Below are positions 23,181 to 34,343 of a stretch of DNA of 60,000 nt, piece after piece (the stretch's first letter is position 1; each line of letters begins with the position of its first letter). The notes below the pieces were generated by a model. It saw only the letters and a program-made list of their open reading frames with translations, made no database searches and had not been told where the DNA came from. Both the position numbers and the translations under genes were made by a program. Source of the DNA: Bolinopsis microptera (lineage: Eukaryota; Ctenophora; Tentaculata; Lobata; Bolinopsidae); contig NC_087083.1 of the NCBI RefSeq assembly GCF_026151205.1, forward strand, positions 7,544,460 to 7,604,459, read 5' to 3'.

Positions 23181-25197
23181 ATGAACTCCAGCGAAGACGA
23201 AACTTCAATAGATAAAGGTGGCCTCTCCCTCCGTCCTGGTATCCTGCTCCCTCGCCATGAGTACATTCTTGCAGTTTCAGCTATTGTTATCGCTATTATC
23301 GCTATCTTTGGCAGGTGGGATAATGTCCTTTTAATATACCTTTTTTGTTGAATAAATAATACGTTCAGATTCGCATCTGCCAATTTTATCAGAGAGAAAA
23401 CTATAAATCATTAAACTGCTACAATAACCTGTGGATTGGTAAGAGGGCAGATATTTAGATTTCCTTAACACCATAACAGATCAACCCTTTTCAGTTTGCA
23501 AATGATCCGTAAGTTGGCTCGGAAGAAGAAGCAATGTGGAATACAGTTTGTAATCTACATGTCCATACTTGCTGGGAATGCTCTGATGGCGGTGGTGACC
23601 ATGCCAATGTCAATATACCTCATCTTGGTAATGCGGGAGAGTTAACTTGCTGTTGTTATACTTGTTTTGTGTTTATTTTATATGATAGGCGTCTGTATTT
23701 AGGATATTTCATTGTTTAGTGTTACCTGGAAATTTACCTTGATACGTCATCTAAAATATAGTATATTGATTTACATATTATAACCGTATGTGCTATCTTG
23801 TGACCTTACTTTAAACATGAAGATTATTCTCATCCTTTATCACAGGCTTACCGAGTTCCCCTCTCTAAAGACACAACTGCATTTGCTGGCAGAAGCGCTG
23901 AAGAATCCAGCTTAACAGAGTCAATACTGTGTAGTATTAGCGGATATGTGTACAACGTAACAAGGTCAACTACCCTGTGGTCCGTTTGCTTCTTTACTTT
24001 TGACAGGTTAATTATTTTTTACCTAAAACTATTAATTACCTTAATTAAATTATTAATTACCTTAATTAAATTTTTAATAACATTAATCAAATTCTTGATT
24101 ACATTAGTTAAGTTCTTTATGTGCTTTGGTATGAGCTGGATTTATAATATCAACTACTGTGCACAGTGCACACTGCACACTTCACAAGTTGTATTTGTGA
24201 CATCTATATTACTTATTGTTATATAAGATGGTACATTTAAAAATGATAATAATACTTTTTTAGATTTTCTCACAGTCCACTTTGTAACAGGTTCCTTTTT
24301 GTGTGCTTTCCGTTCAAAGCAAAGACTCGGATCCGACACTGGCACTACACACTAGCTATTGGGCTCATCTGGTTTTACTTTATTTCTATGTCAGGTAAGG
24401 TTACCATTGAATGGGTCCGGCTGATTGTGATTGGAAATTTTCAAAAAAATCATACTGCCCTTATGCCAGACATGATCATAAAACGTCTCTACCATTTTAA
24501 TTTTTCAGCTAGTCCATTCCTGTTTGGCAAATCATACCGTCGCTTGGATTTCGACGGTCTGACCTGCTCCTTCATAATCCAAGATGTCATACCTGATTCT
24601 TTATCTGACTCAACGGGAGGTTTCCCCTTCCACATTATCGCCGCATACCTGGTGACACTAGTGTACATCCCACAACTTCTACCACTGATTTTAATAACTT
24701 GCTTTGCCATAGGAGTTACAATAGAGCTGCTTAAAATCAACAGGAAAGGAACTAAATCCCAGAGAGTCCAGGTAAAACAGAAGGTGACAGTAAATGTGCA
24801 GCGCAGGAAATGGCACGAAACAGCTCTGGTATACCTGGACAGGAACATAGAGATTAAACTCAGTCTCATAATGCTACTATCAACCTGCGGGTTCCTCGTT
24901 TGTTACGGACTATGGATATTCTTCATGCTGCTCCATCTCTTCATGTTAATGAAAGTAGTGAAGATATCAGTGCTCTACTCGGAGGATCCGCAGAGTAACT
25001 TGTACTCTAAACTATTCCAGATACACGAAATGGTAGGGTTTGCACACGCGGCAATCCAGCCCATGATCCTATTTATTATCCTGGTCAGACCATCTTCTTT
25101 TGCGCATGATAAGTGTACTATGATTATTAATCGTAATCACTTGCAGAACTTGAAGTTGAAATGTGGGCATTCTACACTTGTTACAGCTAGTCACTAG
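23181..25197 (+). CDS. Class A (rhodopsin-like) G-protein-coupled receptor, divergent
   Basis: Exons 23181-23314, 23495-23627, 23846-24006, 24264-24394 and 24509-25197 join in frame to 415 residues with seven hydrophobic segments. Family hallmarks: an NSS glycosylation site at residue 2; Cys118 at the top of TM3 and Cys206 in extracellular loop 2, the usual disulfide pair; and D142-R143-F144 at the end of TM3 in place of D/E-R-Y, split by an intron inside the Arg codon. TM7 reads AIQPMILF where NPxxY is expected. Loop 3 is long and basic (about residues 260-285). It should be a plasma-membrane receptor coupling to G proteins; the ligand cannot be told. The last few codons run into the satellite at 25187, so the native C-terminus may have been replaced. 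Intron 3 has AT-rich 21-bp repeats soon after the donor. Confidence 0.9.
24027..24115 (+). repeat. AT-rich repeat in GPCR intron 3
   Basis: Four to five diverging copies of a 21-bp unit containing TTAATTACCTTAATTAAAT, starting about 20 nt after the donor. Confidence 0.8.
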
Positions 25198-25421
25198 TCA
25201 CTAGTCACTGGTCACTGGTCACTGGTCACTGGTCACTGGTCACTGGTCACTGGTCACTGGTCACTGGTCACTGGTCACTGGTCACTGGTCACTGGTCACT
25301 GGTCACTGGTCACTGGTCACTGGTCACTGGTCACTGGTCACTAGTCATAATCACTAGTCACTAGTCACTAGTCACTAGTCACTAGTCACTAGTCACTAGT
25401 CACTAGTCACTAGTCACTAGT
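25187..25421 (+). repeat. Heptamer satellite GGTCACT/AGTCACT overlapping the GPCR stop
   Basis: About 33 head-to-tail 7-mers, first AGTCACT, then a long GGTCACT run, then AGTCACT again. The receptor stop codon (25195-25197) lies inside it. A block beginning GTGGGCATTCTACACTTGT occurs just before the array (about 25163) and again just after it (about 25434), so array and flank arose by a local duplication. Confidence 0.96.
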
Positions 25422-25738
25422 TGAAGTGTTCTGGTGGGCATTCTACACTTGTCGGTCAGGCATAATCATTTTAGTTTATTAAACGTTTTCCCAAACCTGG
25501 AGGGGGTTTAATGTTATTTAAAATTAAGTGATACGAAAAGTTTGTTTAACAAGAGCTTTCAAAATACATGTGTAAATCGTCTTCAGCTTTACCAAATGTT
25601 GTACACACTAAGCAAAAACGTTTACTTAGACAAGCTCATTATACTATTATACTATTATATGCATGATATAATGAAAAACTCATTCCGTTATATTAGTGGA
25701 CGAAATTTGATAAAGTAAGATAGTATTAGTAATGATTA

Positions 25739-25889
25739 GGGGTCGTTCACATATTACGTAATCACTAAATGATTACGCTAGTGTACTCCTATAAACACCA
25801 TAGTGAATAGCAAAACTCATTACGGGGAGGGGGGAGGTTGGTGTTTAAAATTGGCCAAAAAGTGATTACGTAATACGTGATCCGACCCC
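25739..25889. mobile_element. 151-bp MITE, TA target site
   Basis: The ends GGGGTCGTTCACATATTACG and CGTAATACGTGATCCGACCCC-type are inverted repeats, flanked by TA on both sides (25737-25738 and 25890-25891), as for Tc1/mariner-like elements. Its ends match pieces at 15045-15085 and 15377-15410. Confidence 0.8.
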
Positions 25890-26495
25890 TAGCAATCTTT
25901 ATTTATCTTTATTTTGTCTTATCGAACAAATGTATATGGTTTATGCAGATGCACTTTGTGGATTATTGTAGCACCTGCGTAAATAAAGTACATTACGCTG
26001 CAGAAGTATACAACATTTCTTTCATCAAACTTTGTGATAAATACACTATATGGGATTAAAAACTAATAAATTTAACCTTGCAGTTATTTTTATAGCTGAT
26101 ATGTGATGTTTTATCAGGTTTTAATGAAAGTTCGTTATTTTATTGATTAATCACGTCTAGTACTATTTACATTATACTAATTAGTCTTATTGTCAAAATG
26201 CATTGCATTGTGTATCTGGATGCTGTGGTTATCAATTGTTTATTGACGTTGATCGAAATTAGAAATTGATTCAGAAATTTCGATATGTTTTTGTTGCATG
26301 ACCATTACCTTTGAATGTATATGATTGTCCAATGCTTTTATAGTCATTCTTTCCTTCGATAGATGTTTTACTTTCATAGATTCTTAAACAAAAATTGTCC
26401 CGCCTCGGGATGCCGCCACCATTAAAGTCAAAGCATTTCACATAAAGGGGGGTAACAAAATGGAGTTACAACCGTTACAAGCGTTCCATAATACA

Positions 26496-26625
26496 AAATG
26501 TGCATCACATCTTTCCTCTGCTGAGCGGGTACTTACCCTTAAAAGTAAACAAATGTGCATTACCTCTCTCCTCTGCTGAACAGGTACTTACTATTAAAGT
26601 AAACAAATGTACCTCACTTCCCCAC
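26496..26625 (+). repeat. 57-bp imperfect tandem repeat, about 2.3 copies
   Basis: Repeats of ACAAATGTGCAT followed by CCTCTGCTGA and GGTACTTAC with minor changes. Confidence 0.85.
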
Positions 26626-27036
26626 GAGAATCCACATCTATTATATCTACAGTCACATTTAATATTCATCGCTATATAAGATGATAAATTAATCATTAAT
26701 GAATGGTTCATACATGACATATGAGTTTGATAAATACGTTTCGTTTGCTTTGTACAAAATTATAATATTAATAGCTCCTAAGTCCTATTAAGCTATTAAT
26801 ACATTGAATACTTTGCAACATTGGAAACACTCACATTCGTACGCGTAGTCATACTTTTTGTGACGACACGTGACCTAGCGGCGCCAATATTTCACATTTA
26901 ATATTCGTTACTTTGTAAGTAGAGCTGCTACAGATCGCCTCCATTTTGCTCCGAGCTAATTTACTTAAATTATGAGTTGAAATGTGTACTTTTTACTGTT
27001 ATGTTCAAAGCTCCCTGCAGAGTTTCCCTTTTAGAC

Positions 27037-27716
27037 GTGATTTGACCGGGCATTGTGAACGGGCATAATTTAGAACAGGCATTGTGAAATAATTATTTTT
27101 TATTTATTTTGTTTATAAAAATAATTATTACAAAAAATAATGTCCTTTCAAATTAAATCCGATATATGTCATACATGCGTGCTAATTCACTTTAGTTGTA
27201 CACTCGAACCGTTTTTCAAAAGGTATAATGGGCATGGCAAATTTTGAATGTTGAAGCACCAGGACTTTGAGTCCTAAGATTTCGGGGTACTGGAGGAATA
27301 TGATATTGGGACGAGGTCACAAAGGCTGAGGTCACTGCATGACTGGGCCGCGCCCAATGCTTTGGTGTATCGAGTGATAAGGTCAATAGGCCTTCAGAGT
27401 CGATTTTTCACCAAAAATAGCTATTGTATGGCCACTCAATATTTGGAATTTTTAATGTTCCGGTCAATGGTTTATGTGTCCCTGTCAGTGTACTGTATTT
27501 GAACAGACATAAATTGGATGCTGGAAGTGGAGGCTCTAGCGTTCGATGTTTATTTTAATGTCCGTTTAAATAAAGTCCGACAAGTTAGATAAATTAAATA
27601 TATTAAATGAATGCCTTTGAGTGTTCATTTAAAATGTGCGTTTATAATTATGTCCGTTCGCGCAATGTCCGGTCAAATAACATTTAACATTAACGCCCGT
27701 CGCCCAATAAGGTAGC
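27037..27716. mobile_element. Non-autonomous inverted-repeat element
   Basis: The left block ATTTGACCGGGCATTGTGAA is mirrored at the right by GCAATGTCCGGTCAAAT, with matching ATAATT and AATTAT continuations. The same blocks occur inverted near 13616-13700 (ending with TACCTTATTGG). No coding sequence is visible; the boundaries are approximate. Confidence 0.55.
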
Positions 27717-27962
27717 GTAGTACTACTAGTACTACTAGTATGTTTTAAAGCATTAAATGACACGTTATAAGAAGCTTATACTTATAAAGGTCGTTTTTAA
27801 TTGTTTTTCCAAACCTATAAGGATCGCCTCATCGCCTGCAAGATTTAAACCATACGCACTTTAAGTTTAACGCACGAAAAAAATATATAACACACTTTAC
27901 GTAATTTTCCCGAAACATTGACGCATTTATAACTTTATAATTATAATAACCAGTAACCAATA

Positions 27963-28112
27963 GTTTACCTGAGGACCCCAGGCTATTATGTTCATAAACA
28001 TAAAGATATCCGGCGGAATGACAGGCTGAGCGCCGAATCTCTATTCAAATTTTCCATATTCTATGTTTTTAAACATAGTCTACTAAGACATAAGGGGTCC
28101 CCAAGTAAATTT
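27963..28112. mobile_element. MITE-like copy of the TTACCTGAGGACC family
   Basis: AGTTTACCTGAGGACCCC at the left faces GGGGTCCCCAAGTAAAT at the right, giving a 150-bp inverted-repeat element. A one-sided copy lies at 28276-28347. Confidence 0.6.
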
Positions 28113-29337
28113 ATCCAAATTAAAATTAAAATTAATTACTGGCGCCAAGTTTCTGGGCACACCAATTTTCTTTTGTAAAAATTCTTTTCATTAAATCAAT
28201 TGTAGTCTTACCTGGAGAGTTTGACTAAATGAGTGCAGTCTAGTGTAACCCATGGTAGGCTGTGCCTCTCAAAGTTTACTTGGGGACCCAGGCTATACTA
28301 TTATGTTCATTGCCGCGGAATTTCGGAATGACAGGCCGAGCGTCGCCTGCAGTATTAGTAAAGGCATGGCCATGAATATATTTTGGAGCACACTGCATAA
28401 CCCTATAATTATAAAGTCTCATAATTACACGTTTACAATCAACCACTTACCCAACCTCCCAACGACTGAGAATGAGATATTTTTGACGCCCCATATTACC
28501 CAAATTTTAAGTTAAACTCCTTCCCATGACTCCTCTAATCGCGGCTCTCACGTATTTTGAGAGACAGGGCTACCATGAGGACAGAATGTTGTGCTGCTTG
28601 GCATACCGCCCAGAGTGCATGAATATTGAATAATTTTGGTAAACTAGCTAGGTGGACATCCACAATCCACTTAGAAGTATAGCAGGATCTTGTGGTTTGT
28701 AGTATATGCTGTCATGAGACAAGATTTATCACGTGTCGCAGAAACTTTCAGGAATACTTGAAAACGGCCGTCTAACACTTAACTTTGCTTTAACGGGCTT
28801 ATTTCAGTCACGTGATCTTTTTGAGAACAAATACAAAAGACATAGCGAGCAGGATGATGGCATTAGGATGATGAAATTTGTTTCGTGATAGAAAGTTTTA
28901 GAAGCTTTTCAATTACCGCTCATTGAGTATGGTCTTCATGGGCTCTTAGCTTTCAACTCTTTAGCAAGCAATTATACAATTGAACACCTTACAGTTACTA
29001 TATATATATATTACAATTTTAATGACAACGCCATCTCGACTTATATTTGCTTTAGAGCTGAATCATTTTCTGAATCTGAGTGCAACTTGTTTGCCTTAAT
29101 TTGGGTCAAAACTGTTTTAGTTCGTGTGACAGGCTAGTAAAACACGAATTATGGTTCTGGTTAGTCTCGGGGTTATGGTTTGTAAATCCATTTCGTTCGG
29201 CTGCAAAGCCATAAAAACCTTAGTCACGTGATAACAAGTTGGAGAGTCAATTTGTAAAAGCCTATCATATTGATGTCGACTTTTCAGTTGTGGAAATTTC
29301 ATTTGACCATCAACAATCAATTCATCTAGCATTGTAG

Positions 29338-32300
29338 ATGGAAGACATGTGGAATCTTGATACGAAGTTAAAATCTCAGTTGTTTTTTCTACAAATCCTC
29401 ACGTTATCTCTTTGTGGTAAGTTGCATGACAAATTAGCTGATATTGTACTTATCATAATTGATCAAAAATAAATAAATAATTAATTATGATAGAAACTGG
29501 AAATATTGTACCACTCGTAAAAGGGCTTGCAATGAAAAAAAGAAGTTTAAAACTTGAACATTTCATTAAGATATTGCTTTTAAAATACCTCACGATCAGC
29601 AAGATATCCAATCTTTCCATTTCAGCGACCACTGCTAGGAAGATGCTGACTGATGAAGTAACACCAGATAGCTCTGTACACTCGGCAACCCACTCAACCG
29701 GGCACACTGCTGACAAGGCTACCGACAGAGACTGGGTGACCTTCTCCAGCATGAGCCAGGATTCTTACGGTAATTGTCTATATTTTCATTAATTAAAAGT
29801 TCTAAATAACAACGCCAAAGTTTAATCTTTCCCTAAAACAAATAACTAAATTTCAAAACTTCACTGCAGGTGAAACATGGATAAAGCTCATCCTTAACCA
29901 AGAACACTGTGTTAAACGCTTGGTGTGGTACTATGGTGCTCACAACATTTCTCACACCTGGACATGCTCTGCGACAGACTGCGGTCTCTGTGGGGGTGGC
30001 AAATGTGGCGACTACACTCTCCTAGTGTACACAGAGGGGCTGTCTTCTAACCTGCCACCGCTAACTGGATGTAAATATGGAAACAGAGTGAAGCTTGTAC
30101 GAAAGAGTTCTGGGTTTGACAATTATGCTGAGATAGCGATAATAGAAAAACTAGGTGACTATCAGAGTTCTCCATTATTTTACTGTTATTCCTCTTTAAC
30201 TCTTACGTACCTAAAATTCAGACTCCAAAACTTTGGACGCAATATATTTGAACACGAAATTTGGACACACTTTTGTCGATAAAATATATTTTGACACAAA
30301 CATTACAATCTTACTATAAGTATAATCTATAAAGCGAGACGATATACATATACATATATAATATGTATGTTTATATATCCGTACCATTTTACGGACACCA
30401 CGGCATCAACTTTAACACGACTTTCCGCAAAAACCGTAAAGATATAAAACTGAAACTTTAATAATATATTGTAGCTTGGGGTAATTGATTTTTACACGAA
30501 ATTTTTGTCGAGAGTGCAGCCCAATGTTACGACGCTCAAAATTTTTGGACGTAAAGTGTAACCTAATTTTCAAATTATTTTGACTGCGATACATTATTTA
30601 TTTCAGAACCGTGTACAGCAGGGAGTTACAGGTCAGTTAACATGACCAAATGTGAAAGTTGCACCGGAAATTACATCAGTTCACCAGATGCTACTTCATG
30701 CATTTGTGAAGCTGGAAAAGAAGCGAACACCAATAAAACTGAATGTGGTACGTACTCAAATTTTCTTATATAAGCAGATTTTGAACGTAAATCATACCTG
30801 AAGTTTTCAAATCAATCATTTGACCGATACATAATAATTTCAGGACCATGTGAAGCTGGTAGTTACAGGTCAGCTGGAATAGACATGACCCATTGTGAAA
30901 AGTGCACCGGAGAGTACATCAGCTCGGCGGGTGCTAGTTCCTGCAGCTCTTGTGGATATGGAACAAAAACGGACATCCATAAAACTGAATGTGGTAATTT
31001 ATTTTATTATTATTTTTTGAATGTGGTATGTCTCAGACCATTCAACTTGTTATACTTGTATATTGCATTTGGAAACGAGGGGAAACACACAAGGTTAGGC
31101 TTGAATCCTTCGTAAATAAACTACATCTTTGGAGCCTCAATAATTAATGTAATTGATTTGTAGTGTTGTAATTAGTTGAATTAGTAATTAGTTGAATTAG
31201 TAATTAGTTTACAAGATATACTTGTATCTCTATATTATCATTAGACAGACGAAGTTTCAATTTTAGACGTACAAGGTACAGGGTGGCCCAAAAGTGACTA
31301 CCCACACGCAACCTTTTAATAACTCACGTAATTCGTATAACTTAAGTTTTACTAATCGTTTGTAGCTAGATAAGTAATGCTTATAACTTCAACAATAATT
31401 TCTGCACTTCGCAGTACATTTTTATAGGTTTCATTTAGATAAACGGATAATCTTTTGAACGAATTATTGGAGATATTAAATCATGCGATTTTGGAATTTG
31501 AGAGACCATCGCTACACACAAGTAATTTATGTAATTTCAGCTATAAGAGAAAGAATTGATGGTGAGATAACCACAATTACAGCTGAAAACTCTCTCGACA
31601 ATGGGTTGTATGGTGCCGACCTCGCTCTAGACATGGACATGAGGACCCGTTCTATGACACAACCGCAAGGTTATTATATGGTGCTATTATATGGTGATTT
31701 GTGCTGCCTGGTTAAAGTTAACCCCTGGACTAAGACTCGTTTACTGATTTCTCTAACTCCAACTCTAACTCTAACTCTAACTCTAACTCTAACTCTAACT
31801 CTAACTCTAACTCTAACTCTAACTCTAACTCTAACTCTAACTCTAACTCTAACTCTAACTCTAACTCTAACTCTAACTCTAACTCTAACTCTAACTCTAA
31901 CTCTAACTCTAACTCTAACTCTAACTCTAACTCTAACTCTAACTCTAACTCTAACTCTAACTCTAACTCTAACTCTAACTCTAACTCTAACTCTAACTCT
32001 AACTCTAACTCTAACTCTAACTCTAACTCTAACTCTAACTCTAACTCTAACTCTAACTCTAACTCTAACTCTAACTCTAACTCTAACTCTAACTCTAACT
32101 CTAACTCTAACTCTAACTCTAACTCTAACTCTAACTCTAACTCTAACTCTAACTCTAACTCTAACTCTAACTCTAACTCTAACTCTAACTCTAACTCTAA
32201 CTCTAACTCTAACTCTAACTCTAACTCTAACTCTAACTCTAACTCTAACTCTAACTCTAACTCTAACTCTAACTCTAACTCTAACTCTAACTCTAACTCT

Positions 32301-34310
32301 AACTCTAACTCTAACTCTAACTCTAACTCTAACTCTAACTCTAACTCTAACTCTAACTCTAACTCTAACTCTAACTCTAACTCTAACTCTAACTCTAACT
32401 CTAACTCTAACTCTAACTCTAACTCTAACTCTAACTCTAACTCTAACTCTAACTCTAACTCTAACTCTAACTCTAACTCTAACTCTAACTCTAACTCTAA
32501 CTCTAACTCTAACTCTAACTCTAACTCTAACTCTAACTCTAACTCTAACTCTAACTCTAACTCTAACTCTAACTCTAACTCTAACTCTAACTCTAACTCT
32601 AACTCTAACTCTAACTCTAACTCTAACTCTAACTCTAACTCTAACTCTAACTCTAACTCTAACTCTAACTCTAACTCTAACTCTAACTCTAACTCTAACT
32701 CTAACTCTAACTCTTCCCTGTACCCCAGGTGCTGCCTGGTTAAAGTTAACCTTTGACCGGGTGTATTGTGTTGCTTGGGTCGCGTGGTACCCGGAAAATA
32801 GTCTGGATCCTCAAGCTAACTGAGGCCCCTTCCAGCCATTGCCACCTGCCACCTAATTTGGCAGGTTTTACATTTAGACTGATAATCAATTTGAAGTCTT
32901 AAAATGATTCCTGCAAAATTAACCGAAAACCTGCCTATTTATCGTATTCGTGCAGAGATTTATCTCACATAATTATTTAATCGAGTTGTTGATTTATAGA
33001 AAAGCCTGCAAAATTAACACAAAACCTGCCTCACCTTTCACCTACTCTCGGCAGGTTTGCTCTATTTTGGCAGGTTTTCCGTTAAATATAAAGTCGAATG
33101 CTGCAGATTTAACGCAAATCCTGCGTAAGTTGAGATAATTTGAATCAACTTGTGGCGTGATTAAACCTATATTGGCAGGGGTTTTGGATAATTTGAGTGT
33201 ACAATGTGGAATACTGTAATGATCGTATAACCTTATTACTAGGTAGGGTGTAGGACTGAGACTTGGTTTGTGCAAAGCTACAGAAGTACAGAATGCTTCA
33301 TGCCTACATGGCTCTATAGTTTATACTTTTATACATGCAGTCACTAGTCAGTGGCGAAACGACCGCCCGACACTCCGGCAACCCCTGCTATGCGGAAGGG
33401 GATGGGGGGGGGGGGTGCAGCTGCGGCCTCTTAGGTACGTTACGCCACTGCATATTATCCACTGTTACCAACACGGGGTCTATGATAAGTTTGAGTATAA
33501 AAGTACATATAAAAACCGATTATTGGAAAATAACTGTTTGCTTAACTTCAGTTCTTAGGTTGCCATTTTTAGATTAGATTGCTATGTTCTTAAGTAGTGA
33601 GGACAGCACTTTTTCAGTTGCAGTGCCTCTACCTGTTCATTGTTCACATTGTAAGATTTAGTGAATGAAGTGATTCTGAAAGAATCTTCAATTACAATTA
33701 ATATAATAGTTCTAAATATGCAGTTATTTTCAGATTATGAGATATTTGATCGGAAATTTGTCACACGTTAAAGTGACACTTAATAAGTTGGACCTTAATC
33801 GAAACTCGTATTCACGAATTGGAAATAGCTCGTACTATAATTTATAGGTTGACCTCCCACATATGCTCTAAGTGGGAGGTCAACCTATAACTCAAATTAT
33901 TGCTATTTACCAATATTAATTGATCACTGATGTGGCACTTTCAGCGGAAAATTAGTAATAGAAAGCGGACAAACCAGTTTTGGTGAAGGATGTATATCTT
34001 ATACTCTTATAGTAGTTGTACACTGTACAGCAATGCTAAGGTAATGAGGTAATGCTGTAATGGGACTACTGCGGACCCTCTACCGGCCAAACATATTATC
34101 TCATTATTGAAGGGTGTAGACTGTAATATAGATGTAAGAACTTGCTAAATTGGGAGGTGACTGTTTTAAAATGATCAGATGCTTGCTTACTAACTTATTA
34201 AGAATGAGAGGTGATAGTGATTTACTTTATCTTGACAGGACAGTTAAGTATTTAAGCTTAAGAAACCACGTGGAGCTAAACGGTGCAAGTGATATAATAC
34301 TTGAAAATTG

Positions 34311-34343
<33 letters not shown>

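Larger units (their letters stand above)
25892..29337. other. Intergenic stretch with repeats
   Basis: No supported exon was found. It contains a tandem repeat (26496-26625), an inverted-repeat element (27037-27716) and a MITE-like dispersed repeat (27963-28112 with a further copy at 28276-28347). The last 300 bp precede the secreted-protein gene and presumably hold its promoter, but I see no clear TATA box. Confidence 0.5.

Noticed and set aside
23108-23383. Minus-strand 91-codon open frame
   Set aside because: It overlaps GPCR exon 1 on the opposite strand and lacks supporting structure.
31483-32823. 446-codon open frame of Leu-Thr repeats
   Set aside because: It is the CTAACT array read through in one frame; the true exons at its two ends are separated by splice sites and align to a lectin-like module only when the array is removed.
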